Below are positions 37,201-49,316 of a stretch of DNA of 64,000 nt, piece after piece. Source of the DNA: Pseudoscleropodium purum (taxonomy: Eukaryota > Streptophyta > Bryopsida > Hypnales > Brachytheciaceae); contig OZ017800.1 in assembly GCA_963969395.1 (NCBI GenBank), positions 20,740,479 through 20,804,478 of the forward strand. Reading direction: 5' to 3'. The translations under genes were made by a program, and so were the position numbers. The notes under the pieces are model-generated. The model had not been told where the DNA came from and made no database searches. It worked only from the letters and a program-made list of their open reading frames with translations. Each line of letters opens with the position of its first letter. The stretch's first letter is position 1.

Positions 37201-38943
37201 TGAAATTGGTTCAACTATCGAAGGTGTCTGTGAAATGAGTTATAGAATGTTGTATCCAATTTTGAAGGTGCCAAAAGAAATAGGATGTTTTGTGTAATTA
37301 CAATACATTCTTGATCCAATTCTTGGCAAACCACTCATATACTCATATGAGACTAAAGCATGCTCAGATCTATGTGTAGCTAGAAAAACTATGAAGAGAG
37401 TAGTAGAGAGAAATGGTAGAATAACTTCAATGATGTGGAAGGGAAAAGTTTGATAGCTTGTAAGAGCCTCCAAAATATCTTCATTCACAAAATAAGTATA
37501 GGTGCATATAAAATCAATATCTTTACGCAATTACGCATAATCAAGAAATCCTTCAAGAGATATTGAGTACATCATTTATGAGTGTAGTATATTGGTAGTG
37601 AAAAAAGAAAGTTGATTTGATTGATTTTATAGGTACCCGACTTTCGTAGTTTCCAAAAAGAAGATGAATGAAGACGTAACAAGACTCAATGATCAAGCCT
37701 GCAACGTTGATTGTCACCACTAGCATGAGGCCAGCCACAGCATTGGTTCCATACAAGGTCCACATTAGGCAATTCAAAAGAGTGGCAACATAAGGCACCC
37801 CCGAGTATTGACCAGTATCCTTGCGCTTTATTATTTTCCAAAAAGTTGGCCTGTTCTAGTGATATTGCTAGGATAAGTTAATTGATTACAAATAAATTTT
37901 GCAAGGATTTTAGTTTTACATGATGAAAAATTACTCTTTGAAAAAAACTTCTTGCTATTATATGACTTTTAGACTTTTGAACTTATGGATGCTCAACTAC
38001 TAAATGAAGCTTCACAAAAGATCAATCTAGTTTCATGGTTATTATACTTCTAAATAGTTTCATGGTTTTCAATTTGAAGGAAATGGATGTTTTTAGGATT
38101 GTGTGCAAAACTCCCATGATTTAAGATGATTTGGAGGGGTTTTGAGGGTTTTAAATGCTTCAGGTTAATCAAAAATTTTAATGATTTCAATAAGCTTGGA
38201 ATGAACACTTACAATGGAGAGAAGAACATAATGAAGGCGCATACATTGCCTATCATTGACAAACATGAAAAACCTCAAGTTAATCCAAGCTTTGATAGAA
38301 TAGATTACTCAAAACTATTGGAGAATTAAACTTAAACTTTTAGAGAGCTATTTTACCTTGCAAAAATCTAAATTTCAAAACATCAACTTCATTATATTTA
38401 TTGATATTTATAACATTAACATTTTTCCTAAGCAAATACTTTGAAATATATATATATATATTAGTTTTAGTTTTAAATAACTTTGTGCTATTGAGTGTTA
38501 CAATTTTGGTACTTTATATTATCCCAATATAATAATTGTCTTGACATTTCAATTGAGAGATTGAAACTATACAAATCCACTAAAAATGAAGTTCAACCCA
38601 ATGTCATGTCCAAACCTTATCAAAGAAGCTGAGATATTCTCTACAATTTATAGCTAGAGACAAATATTTCATCATTGTTAGACTCTCAACCTTAAACAAA
38701 TAGAAACCCCAAAGCTACATTTGTCTCAACTTCCATGTTTACCAAAGACACCTCATCAACATAGCTTAATATTGTTATATTTGCTATTGAGCTTGGAAGT
38801 GGAAAATTGGCAATTGGATGATTGATCTCAATACCTGTGATGCCAACTGCAGTGACAGCAAGCTCCCTCGACGACGATGGTGAATCGACGCCGAGGGAGG
38901 GGTTCTTGTCAAGGATTGTAATTTTCACAAAAGAAACAATCAA
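34242..38943 (-). CDS. SWEET sugar transporter, six exons, start codon unresolved
   Basis: SWEETs are seven-helix facilitators moving sucrose or hexoses across plasma or vacuolar membranes. Minus-strand exons: an open segment up to 38943 ending at donor 38835, then 38249-38213 (37 bp), 37850-37637, 36483-36325, 35404-35285 (120 bp) and 34442-34242. All joins are in phase. Products in order: ELAVTAVGITG; GNVCAFIMFFSPLPTFW; an MtN3 repeat with YSGVPYVATLLNCLMW and VTINVAG; then FMYSAPMTVI, KSVENMPFFLSASALVNSMV, WTIYG and IPNALGVCVCLIQLLVYG. Conserved Asn and Trp of the sugar pocket (VTIN, VWT, IPN) are present. The tail is Gln/Pro-rich, ending PPPPPIVIANS. No ATG precedes exon 1 in frame, since the open segment begins after a stop codon. 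The start must lie in a further upstream exon, or the 5' end is damaged. Exons 2-6 look intact. Confidence 0.88.
34517..34657. mobile_element. Short TAAGGTAGGAGG-type MITE in SWEET intron 5
   Basis: The ends TAAAGTAGGAGGTTCATAAA and, complemented, TAAGGTAGGAGGTCCATAAA are inverted copies. The total is 141 bp, an internally deleted relative of the 320-bp elements. It lies upstream of the last coding exon on the transcribed strand. Confidence 0.75.
36153..36284. mobile_element. 132-bp MITE in SWEET intron 4
   Basis: The left end TTAAAGGCGTGTTCACACTT and the right-end complement AAGGTATGTTCACACTTGGT form about 24 bp of inverted repeat. A lone half (AAGGTATGTTTGCACTTGGT) occurs at 50805. The element ends about 40 bp inside the intron from the exon 4 donor. 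Confidence 0.75.
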
Positions 38944-39893
38944 AGCTTAAGTAAAAGCTTGGGAGAGCTTTTCTTACAAAGCTAAAATTGTCCAATTCAA
39001 AACTCCAAGCTTGGTTTGCTTACTTATTGTTGCAACTTGGTTGTAATAGTCAACTAATATGTCAACAAAAAACTAGAAGTTGAATTACTATCTCTTATGT
39101 GTTGATGTGGCTATACAACCACATTGGCATCCAAATTTTTGAAGAATTCTTTGCAAATGCAATAGAGTGGTTGTCAATAGGTTTACTCCAATATTCAATC
39201 AATCTAGTTTGACATTACTCATGGCTTCAAGTTTGTTATTTGTAAGAAGATTGTTTGATTTCTTCACGCAAATGAAAGTTGCATAATAATCAATAGCCCA
39301 TAGATATACACCCTAAAAAATTGGGCCAATTCTAACTCTATCTTCTTGTCTCCTTGCAAATTGAGTTGGATTTGACAACATTAAATAAACAATAAATTTG
39401 TACTTCAACATTGCAAGAACAAATTAAGTACTCTAGCTCCTTTCTTTCAAAGGGTTTATTGTCCAATGGTCCAAGCTTCCCAAAGGGTTGAATAGTCAAG
39501 GAAAGATGTTTAAGAGAAACTCATATGTATGAGATCTTGAAGGATAGTGAGGTAGTTGAAAGGGTTGATTCAATCTCTTGTGACCTTTCATGCTTCTCTA
39601 CAAGTTAAAGTTTTTTAAAAGTTGATAGATTTTAAGAAAGTACACCACTCAATTCATTGTAAAAGAGATTTGTTTTTAACTCTCTATAAAGTTGGTTATT
39701 TTTTAGAAAACCATCTACATCCAAACTTCATTAATAGAGATATATGTTAAGTATATGACAAACTCAGAAAACTAAGGATGGATTGCAAATCCATTAAGAA
39801 TTTTAGTTGAACATCAAATGTTGCACCAAATTAAAAATTTAAAATAAAAATTCATTTTTGATTTTGGTGATTTCTAGCATTTGAACAATGTAT
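38944..39893. other. Intergenic DNA upstream of the SWEET gene
   Basis: No exon with an in-frame ATG for the SWEET gene could be assigned with confidence. Its promoter and possibly its true first exon should lie here. Confidence 0.35.
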
Positions 39894-40290
39894 GGGAGCC
39901 AACCCCTTCTAGATCACCCTTCCATTCTGGTAGTATAGGGTGGTCTAATTTTACTTTGCTAGGGATGAGCAATGATTAATTATGGCAAAATTTCCGGTGC
40001 AATTGTAGCGCATTATGATTGGCTTCAAGACTTTCAATATTGCAATCAACCCTTAGTTGATTTTGCAACTAGACTTTAGACGGAAATAGAGAAGTCTATA
40101 CTACCAATGTGGGAAGAATAGAATCTTTAACTAAAATCTTCATAGTAATTATGTTTTGAAAACTAAAATTATGCAAAATTACATAATCCTTCCAAACTCT
40201 ATATTTGTACATGGGAAAATTTCCACACTAAAGAAATTTGTGCTTTATACATGTGTAACTTTTTAAGTGGTCAAGAAGAGGTTGGCTCCC
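39894..40290. mobile_element. Second copy of the 33098-33460 element family
   Basis: The ends GGGAGCCAACCCCTTCT and AGAAGAGGTTGGCTCCC are inverted. Interior blocks GCATTATGATTGGCTTCAAG, TTAGTTGATTTTGCAAC and GAAATAGAGAAGTCTATA match the first copy. Confidence 0.65.
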
Positions 40291-41621
40291 TTAGGGAGTT
40301 TTCAAAACTCAAAATTCTAATCTATATCCTAATACATAGCTAGGTATATCACAATAATGTTGATTTGAATGCACAATATAGTAATTTATACATTGCAAAT
40401 TTTAGGATTATTGATTTATTATATTTAATAATATGAAATTGGATGAATATCATCAAAATTTGAAAAGTCTCCAACATAATTTATTTCATGTATAGAATAG
40501 ACAATTAAAATTCTTAAAATAGTTAGGTTTTGTTTCCAAAGGAAAGACAAATGTTTCTTGAACATGATGTAAGTGTTCATCATTTTGTACAACATTCAAT
40601 ACCAACATTAGGTGTCAAAATTCTAAAATCACTTTTTTTTATTATAAATAATGTTTTTGATATTCTAAATGGTGGTGAATTCAAGTATTAAGTCCAAAAG
40701 AAATTCTTCAGTGTAAATATTTTTTCTATGCATATTAGTTTATCATAGCTATTATTTAAAGCCAAATTTTAACTTTGGAATGGACCCCTTTTAAAATTTG
40801 AGCCTTCTTTCAATTCTAGATTGTACTTGAATATTTTTATCAATTACATATATTTTGGAGATGACAATACAACATTATCACATGTATTCTAGACATATTG
40901 AATTGGCTTCCCCTTATTTTTGAGCTTCTTGTTTCCACCTTACAACTTGGAGTTGCAAAATAGGTTAAAAAATTCTTAGCACCATATGAGGTGCAAAAAA
41001 CTTTTAATCTCTCTTTGTGGCTTGAAGTTACAAAGATGGGACCAAAATTGAAATCCAAAAGAGAAGGCAACTCAATTGATTAGATTGCATAAAATCATCT
41101 TTTGTTTCCATCTCCAAAAAATAATAAGTTGAATCAAAATTCTTTGAATCCAAGATAAAAGGCAACATTTCTTGATTTAAGATATCAATTATTCTATTTA
41201 GTAGCAAAGTTTTCATTTGATTTTTATGTTGAGACAATAAAAAACTTCTATAGAATCAAGCTAAAAATTCGTCACAATTTAGAGCTCTAAGAAATAAGAT
41301 CCTAGTAAGTTCAACAAAGCATTAACAAATTTTCAATTTCACCAATCAAAATTTGCAAATCTAACATATATTTTGCCTTAAATAATCTCTAAAAAAATAT
41401 TTTGAATTATAGATATTTCAATATTCAAAATTTCTAAGTCTTTTGATATTTTTGAAATTATATGCTGTCCTCACAATCAATACATTGAAAATTCCAATAG
41501 TAACCTTTATATGAAGAGATGTTTTTAGAAACTTCTAAAAGGAATTTTGCTTTAATTAGCATGTAGTCGTAAAATCACTTGAATGATTTAATATATACCT
41601 TGTATGCTTTATAGAACAATG
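40291..41621. other. AT-rich gene desert
   Basis: No gene or defined repeat recognised. Confidence 0.45.
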
Positions 41622-42883
41622 CATTAGAGAAATTCTCAACCCTCTGGAGGGCCACTCTAAAGCAACTAAATGAGTATGATAATTGCCTAAGAATTAGCAG
41701 GGGCATCTAGCCATGGTGCATTGTTAGAGTGTGAATTTTGCGAAAGACATAAGGACTTTAGTAATGAGGGTGTAGTAGAAGTCTATTAAATAATCAACTG
41801 TATAAGTGTATATAGTGATTAATTGGTAAATTATTCAAATTCAATGAAATTAAACAAAATGAAGTGAATTTTCAAGCTAGTTGCCAAAAAAATTAGAGAA
41901 CTCTAACGTTCTCCATCAACCTTCGAAAGGTACTTAGATTAGGGTATTTAGAGAGGAGAAAAAAATTTATTTATACAAGTGGGAAAGTAGAAGGTAAAAC
42001 AATGCATGTGAGATATGTAAATTAGGATTATTAGGAGCACAATTGCTCATAGTTAAGTCAAAAGCAAAAATTGTGTTCAAAGTTGTATTTCAGACCCCAT
42101 TTAAGCATTATATATGGATTTAAAAAAATTTAACTAAAAAAATTTGTAAAATCAAGCTAATTTTCATCTCCAAAAATCCATTTGAGGTTTAGAGTCTCCA
42201 ATAAAAAGTTATGGATAAAATTAGGAGAGGGTGTTTGAAAATGTCAAAGAAAATTTCCCTTTCAAACCCTTTTATAATTTTGTCTATAACTTTTTATTGA
42301 AGACTCTAAACCTCAAAGGGATTTTTGGAGATGAAAAATAGCTTGGTTCTCCAACTTTTTTTAGTTCAAAGTTTTTTGAAAAAACCCATTTTACTATGTC
42401 TAAATGGGGTCTAAAATTCGACTTTGAATACAATTCTTGCATTTGACCAGTGAGTGATCTATCTTCTAAATATCTCATACCCTTTGAAGATTCAACATGG
42501 ACAATTGATTTCTCTATAAAAATAACCTTTCACCTTGCAATTTCACCAATTGTCAATAAATTAAGTCTATCATGATGCCACTACACAAACTTTTTATGGT
42601 AGATGTTATTGAGCTATTTTTGACATTTGCTTTTTATTTTTCATAACTTGATTAGAAAACAAGGTATCCAATAATTATGGTTAAGGGGCATCATAATATT
42701 TGAACCTTGATTATTTAACTACTTGTACTTGGGTTTTGAACCACTCACAATCATTGGACATTGCGACTTTAGGTGAGTGACTACAGGGGAAAAACATGTC
42801 ATTAAGCAAAATTAAAAAGTATTCATAGGGTCTTTTTAGCTGCTCTGAAGCGGCCCTTTGGAGGACTAAGAATTTCTCTAATG
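41622..42883. mobile_element. 1.26-kb CATTAGAGAAATTCT-ended element containing an internal fold-back
   Basis: The outer ends CATTAGAGAAATTCTCAACC and, complemented, CATTAGAGAAATTCTTAGTC extend for about 50 bp of inverted repeat, sharing GGGCC-CT and AGCA(A/G)CTAAA. Inside, 42058-42245 and 42250-42450 are inverted copies of one another (about 190 bp each). They share AGACCCCATTTA, TCATCTCCAAAAATCC, TTGAGGTTTAGAGTCT and CAATAAAAAGTTAT. There is no transposase frame. The ends resemble those of the CATTAGAAGA MITEs. Confidence 0.75.
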
Positions 42884-43339
42884 AATATGAAAAGAAATTG
42901 ATGATGAATTTTTGCACATTAGCAAATATTTATGAACTAAGAGCAAGTGGTTATATAGATTTTAGAGGCATAATGAATTAGTTGTAGATTTTTGGAGTTG
43001 AAGGTCATTGAAAATTGTAAGCTTTACTTAATATGTGAATCCAAATCCATTAGATACATATAATACAAAGAAAATATATCAACAACATCAAAATAATGCC
43101 CAAACAAGAGGTTAAATTGAAAAAAACCTTACTAAAAATTATCCAAAAACCAAGTCATTACCTCCACATTACTGTTAAATTATAATAAATCCATTCATAA
43201 CCAAAATTGGTCCTCAAATTCCTTTTGATGTTGTCCATCTCCTACACATCATTTTTAGATATTTATCTTGTGCAAATTCCATCCAAAAGTACGGGTTCAC
43301 AATGCATAGGGGTTGGTTTTAGGTGCACTTACCTTACCA
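42884..43339. other. AT-rich intergenic DNA
   Basis: Nothing recognised. Confidence 0.4.
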
Positions 43340-43668
43340 GAATTTTTTTTTCTATCATTAGTAGGAAACGGTTACAGGAGAAGGTCCCCACGGCATTACA
43401 CCCTCTCCTCATCCAGTCGCCCTGTCACTTATCACCGTATGCTCATCACCGAGAATTCTGCAGCAAAGAGACACCCAGGATTTTGAGTTTGAGATCAGGA
43501 CTTAGTGCCGAGGGTCGCCTGCGAGCTTCTGATTTTCAAATTTGTTGCAAAATTGTTGCAAAATTGTTGCGTAGTTAACATTAGGGTTTAGGAATTTAGA
43601 AAAAAACTGATATCTCTCTGGATTCAGTGCAACCCATTTGTGTTGTGGGGTTTGCAGGAATTGCAGCG
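43340..43668 (+). promoter_or_regulatory. Promoter and leader of the CRM-domain gene with telo-box
   Basis: GC rises from about 43370. A telo-box TTAGGGTTTAGG lies at 43581-43592, a motif common in plant promoters of ribosome and translation genes. Three tandem copies of an 11-bp unit (ATTGTTGCAAA) lie at about 43540-43570 just upstream. The first in-frame ATG is 43669; TTTGCAG at 43651-43657 could close a leader intron. Confidence 0.6.
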
Positions 43669-45598
43669 ATGACGATGACTGCAGCCTCTTTGCAACACCG
43701 AATCTTCCCTCCTTGGTTGCAAATTTCATCTTCTTCGTCTTCCACCTCACAGAACGTGAGCCTCCGTATTGTCGCACCCTCTTCTTCGCTTGGCTGGGTT
43801 TTATCTCCTAGTCTACAAAGGTTTCCTGTGGAGTCTCGGTTGGGGAGAGCTCCAGGTGGAGTTACAGAGGAGGAGGAGGAAGAAGAAGAGGAAGAGGATG
43901 CATTCTCGTTGTACGAGGAGGAATTAGGACAAGAGGATGAGGTGGTAGCAAGTCCTAATGGGGCGAAAGTGAAGAGGACGTTCAGGTTGTTGGGGACGAA
44001 GGAGAAGAAGGAGCTTCGCGCTTATGCTCATAAATTGGGGAATGACATTTGCGTCCACCAGGTCTGTTTTCTCTTAAATGTTCTCTCAATCACAGGGATC
44101 CCCCATACTAGGACCGTGCCACAAACCCTATAGAGCAGAGCAATTAGGGTTTGTGATGAGGCCGTCGTGTTCAGGGTCTGATAAATTTATGAAAAATAGG
44201 TTTCTTAGGGTTTGATGTCATTGACATTTGGTTTTTATGAATACGGTAGGGACCTCTATGCAACTCCTGTCCCATTTTAAGAATGTCTGTCGGGTAGCAG
44301 CTTGTAGGTCTCCAGTAGTGCTGTAGCCCTGTTTTTATGTGGTGGGCTGGTTTGCAGGTAGGGAAATGGGGGTTGACTGCGAATTGCATTACGGCTATCA
44401 GTGATGCGTTGGAAGCAAATGAACTTGTCAAGGTGACTCTTAAACCCCAAAGCTTCAAGGCGGCTTTCATCCTTTCCTTGTTGTGGCACATTCTAAAACC
44501 CTGTAAGGCCGGTGGCTTTCATCAGTTTTTTGTGGTTTCTCTTATTAGAGTGGATTTCATTTCATTTTATTTTTAATGTGAGTGTTATCCCCATTTTTAG
44601 AAGATTCTAACGCACTAAAGTACGTCTCATTCGGATTTGTATGAATAAGTTATGAACCTTCAAAGTTTTGCTCCTAGAGTGAGTAAAACGGTGTAGACTG
44701 TCTCTTCAATCGTTACAGAGTCTTCGAGCTGTATTTTGTTACATTCACTAGATTCTAAATATCTAGTCGCTGGTAATATACTCCACTTATAGCCTATTCA
44801 TGCCATGGCCATGAGCTCTCCCTCGAGAAGGGATTCACTACCTTGCTCAATTTTGAACTGAATTGATTTTGAATTATAACATTTCCATAACTATGGCTTC
44901 ACCAGCCTATTTACCAGTGTTCGTTTTTCTTACACTTTATATTTCTCTGTGGATGTGGATTATTGAATTGGATGGAGTATGATGAATAATCTGTACTCCT
45001 TACTGCTGTTAAGTGTGCACTGCCCGACTCTTGTGCACTAAATCTGCTTTTGGTGTACTGGAACTTTTTCAGATTAGGGTACTCGACAACCTGGATGACG
45101 AGTTTGATGACACCGCGAGGCAGCTGGAGGGCGAAACTGGAGCTCAAATTGTGGGTAAGATGGGGAGAACACTGTTGCTGTATCGGCCTAGCATGCGTAA
45201 GCTTAAAGCAGCACAAGCAGCTGAGCAGAAAGCCTACCAGTATCAAAAGAGGAAAAACATGCTGGCCTCAAGAACGGTAACGTCCTCTCCTCTCCAGAAT
45301 CTCTTCAGTTGATTTCAAAATCTGAGTGAACATAATATTTATATCTACGAGGGGAATTAGCTCTGACATTACTCATGGAGACTACCGATAATACTAGCCA
45401 CGTGCAACCAAAGTCTAACTAGTCAAGCCATTTCAGACATGTCAACTACTGGTTTATCTTCGTGATTTATCAAACAGACCTTTCAAACAGAATCCTAATT
45501 CTGGTTTCCGGATCATTTTGTATTTACAAGGGCGTGCCCTCGTTTTTCTGCAGAGAAGTAGCGGATCGTTTCCAAGAGCCTCGGGGGGAAAGAGATGA
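43669..45598 (+). CDS. Single CRM (CRS1/YhbY) domain RNA-binding protein, probably organellar
   Basis: CRM proteins bind RNA in chloroplasts or mitochondria for intron splicing or rRNA maturation; the fold is that of bacterial YhbY, a pre-50S ribosome factor. Exons 43669-44061, 44358-44432, 45073-45276 and 45554-45598 join in phase to 238 residues. The first 60 residues are Ser- and Arg-rich without acidic residues up to about 54, like a transit peptide. An acidic run (67-76) follows. The CRM domain spans about 106-200: RLLGTKEKKELRAYAHKL, then the GxxG loop GKWGLT (133-138), DALEANELVKIRVL and IVGKMGRTLLLYRP. The tail is basic. A single domain and short length resemble the small plant CRM proteins that act on chloroplast rRNA, rather than the multi-domain splicing factors. 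Confidence 0.92.
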
Positions 45599-47334
45599 CA
45601 TTCTACAGCAGAATATTATGTCCTGTTCTAGTTTAGAATGTTTTTGCAGGTACCTAATAGTGTTCTCGTGACGTTCAATGCTGGTTCATGTTGGTATCCA
45701 CCAGTTAGTGATACTTTTTCTCCCCTTGTTAACATAGTGGAGAGTTGATCCTTTGATGACAGTATCAAGAAAACTACTGGATTTTGTCAACCATATAACT
45801 TAGCTGTATTCAGAAATCTCTTTACGTTCCAGCTGTTAGATTTCACCTGATTAAATCAAATCTCAGTTATGTATATTGTAAACGACGTGACAGAGAAAGG
45901 CACTTCAATGATTTTGTTAATCTTATTATTGTAAAATCTTTAGGATTTTCTACGGGATTGACTGTATTGAGCAGCTCAAGGTTGTGTGCTTTGCACTTTT
46001 GCAGAAGAACGTCATAAGGGATGAGTATTCCAATCCTCGTTCCAAACTGGGCTGAAATCGACTCCTGCAGCATCCACCTGGGGAGTGTACGGTAACTGCA
46101 CCTAATTGCAAACCTTAAGCATGCCCTAAGCATGTGAGCCTGTGGTTGATTAATGCACACATGTAATCAACATTTCGAAAATTTGTAGTTCATTCATACG
46201 GTGTCCAAAAAGACATGCTAAGATGCATTGGAATTGTCTTTGAATTGTCAACAAGATTGAACAAAAGTTAAGGGTGATTCTTAATAGGAACCTTATTCAA
46301 TTGTTTATTGAAGTTGCTTTTTGGAGTACATATCTTAGTTTTCTATGTTTCATCCATTGTTATATAGATGTTGGTGTAGGGTTCCTAGTGCTGATTTTTT
46401 TTAGGTTGGTCTCAAAAAGTGCTCTTCCATCAACCAACCATGAACTAATTTTGTCAAAATGTGTTGTATGCATTCAAGATATCTTGTTATTAAAGTGATC
46501 CAAATGAAAGGTGTTGGATGGTCTGAGAGTACCATTCTATATTGACATGCCCTAAATTTTGACAAAATATAATCAATTCTCTAATTCACACACACATACA
46601 CACATATATATATAGTCACCTCTCACCTTATTTGGGACCACTTATCTAGTTGGGACCATTCATTCATCTCCAAGAAATTCAATCAAAGTAGAAAACTATT
46701 ACATATAAGTAGAGAATTTCTAAACAAGTGAGAACATGACTTTGAGGAGGATTGTCATTAGTTGGAGATTGTGGCTTTTTCCAAGTTGGCAATAGCTACC
46801 TCTTTTGAGTGCATAGTGACAAATTATGCATTCAAATCCATTTTCATTTAATCCCCTTCTTTCCCTTGATTTCATTTTAAAATTTTATCCTTTCACTCCT
46901 CCCATTCCTTTGTAGTTTCTAGGTGGAGGTGGGATTGGCAATTGATATGGGATATGTCCTATATTCCTTATTCATATCTGTATTTCATATCTTGTATTTG
47001 TATTATTACTTGTAGCATATCTATATCTATACTCATATGTGTTCACATATCGTATTTGTATTCAAGATCAATGACATAGGAAAGGATCTAAAAAAAAATT
47101 CAATGGCTATCAAATTTTCAAACATGGGGAGGGAAGAAATAGAAGAACAGGAGTGTGCAACCTCTTTTGAGTGCGTAGGCATAGTGTCTAATCACAAATT
47201 CATATAATTCTTTTAGACCCAACTTATAAACTCAGTTCCAAGTTGCAATTGCTTGTTGAGAAGATTATAAATGCATTTCATGGTCTCCACTCACTCCTAT
47301 TTGGAGACAACTGAAGTGGAGTTTTTAACCCTAT
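45599..47334. other. Intergenic DNA with a diverged repeat
   Basis: The 3' untranslated region of the CRM gene probably extends into the first few hundred bases. The stretch 46165-46300 (GAAAATTTGTAGTTCATTCAT onward) is a partial copy of the repeat family at 49380-49560, 50587-50800 and 62590-62800. A CA/TA microsatellite lies at about 46588-46613. No gene is supported. Confidence 0.45.
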
Positions 47335-47558
47335 AAGGTTGCCACGGATACTAAGTGTCCAATGGATGATGGAGAATTCTTCTATAAAGGATAGAAGTGC
47401 AACTATTCATCCTCCATGTTTTGTTGTGAAAAGGGAACTTCTTCTACAGTAATTTGACTTCCAATGACTATTTTTCCATTTTTTTTTTAAGCGATTGATT
47501 CCCATGGTATTAGAAAATGATGATTTCAGTGCAGACCGGCCTGTCCTTACAGAGTTAA
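47335..47558 (+). mobile_element. 224-bp TTAACCCT-type MITE
   Basis: It starts TTAACCCTATAAGGTTGCCA and ends TGTCCTTACAGAGTTAA, an inverted pair. The interior matches the reverse complement of 59175-59401 (AGGATGAATAGTTGCACTT, CATTGGAAGTYAA). Confidence 0.75.
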
Positions 47559-49316
47559 TAATGTTCAGAAATTCCAAGCTCCCTCTACTTCCAATCTTCG
47601 TTCCGGCTTTTCTTCATCTCCCTGACATGGGCAACCACTACACTGACCACATCGGCAACTGTGCCGGCAGTGCACGTGCAACTGAACTGAAGGCCGCGGA
47701 GGTATCCGTGTCTGGAATTCTGGATAAGACAATCAGGAACCTTCGAAAGGACTCTCAAAGCCTCAAACTCGCAGCATGGCGGGAGAGCTCCGTCGAAGAG
47801 AGGACAACAAATCTCTTGGAAGATTTTCGGTGCCATTTTGTCTCAATCTCTTTCTTAGCCTTAGCCTTGGGAAACCTTGGGAAAGCTTGGGAAAGGATGA
47901 CGAGGACTAAAAGTGTTCAATGAATGACTTTCTCAGTAATGGTTGAAATGAACAATGGAGGCTTATGTATCCAAGAATAGTATTGATTGCACTTGGCAGT
48001 AGGGATGATGCTTGCAATGTGAATCTGGTCTAGAAGTAGGTCTATATTCATTCCTAAGATCTTCACTCACAACACTTTTTAACACCATGGGAAAATAGAC
48101 TTGTAGCAGTATGGTACACCAACCCATTACTGTTTATAGTCCCAATTCTATCAAATAGACCAATCCAAATTCATCATTTACTTTGGCCCCAATTCCACCT
48201 AAAATCTCTTTCCGCCCCCCCCCCCCCCCCCCCCCCTATTTTCTTGATAACCAACGATGACGTGTCTCTCCATTAATGGAGAATATCTAGTACTTGATTA
48301 GGTGGTAATGGGTTGTTTATGGGTTGTTAATGACTCTAGTTTAGGGGTGGTTCTGTAATTTCAGGGCTCACTACTTCAAAAATTCACAGAAATTACAATT
48401 TTGATTGGTAAATTATAAATCCACTTAGGTTTGATTTACAAGACAAGTGCACACCTCTGAAAAATATTTCTCCCCTCTTGGAATTGACCCTAGGATAGCC
48501 AAATTGCAAATCGAGGTGGTAATGGGTTGGTTTACTTTATATTGGCTTGACTAACTATCACCAATGTAAAGATTGAGAGAAGTGATTGATCTCCAAGGTA
48601 GTTGCGCCCTCCAAAAGGGGCCTTAGAAGAATTAGTGCATTCTTTGGTTCTATAATTGCATTGAAAGTCATTCATTAGACAAAGTTAGTCCTCAATGCCC
48701 GTATTGAGATAAATGAACAATTTCAAATAGTTTTATCTTAGGGTCGTTGCAAAAAATACTTGTCTTCTTTTTGTGCCATTGGACTTGGATAGGTGTTTTT
48801 TTGCTCATAACTTATGTGCCATATGTCAATTTTCTATGAAATTTGAAAGGAATGTGCATGTGGTAGCTTTAGACATTGAGTATTTTTATTTCAATTTAAA
48901 AAAAAAAAAATCTATTTTGAAATTGCCCTCAATTGGATGTCTACCTTGACCATTTGGGGGGGGGGGGGGGAGGGGGTATTGATTCCGACCCAAAAATGTA
49001 AATTTGAAGGTCAAAATTGGGATGCAAATGGTTGAAAAGAGGCTCCTTCAAGTTAGGAAATTCTTTACTATTTTGTAAAAGCCAAATTCCAAACTATCTC
49101 TTTTCTTGTATTTTCCATCACTCTTTTTTTGTGCATAAATTTTAGGTATAATTTTTTTTAGGCTTAAATTTCTACACACATACTATTTTGAATGCTTTAT
49201 AAATTATTCATATTTTGTTTCAGTTAAAAAAATATATCCCAAAGGTCACAAAATACTCTAGTACTAAAGTCATTTTGAGCTCAAAACAACAAGTGTTTTT
49301 TGCAACTACACCTTAC
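47559..49316. other. Intergenic DNA with homopolymer runs
   Basis: 47570-47900 has higher GC and an open frame but no recognised product. An inverted pair (ACCAACCCATTAC near 48118 and GGTAATGGGTTGG near 48517) may delimit another element of about 400 bp. A run of 22 C (48215-48236) and a run of 15 G followed by AGGGGG (48956-48976) are present. Confidence 0.4.

Noticed and set aside
47504..47923. Open frame of about 140 residues in a GC-richer stretch
   Set aside because: Its first part lies within the right end of the 47335-47558 MITE, no domain is recognisable, and no splice partners were found. The composition alone does not justify a gene call.
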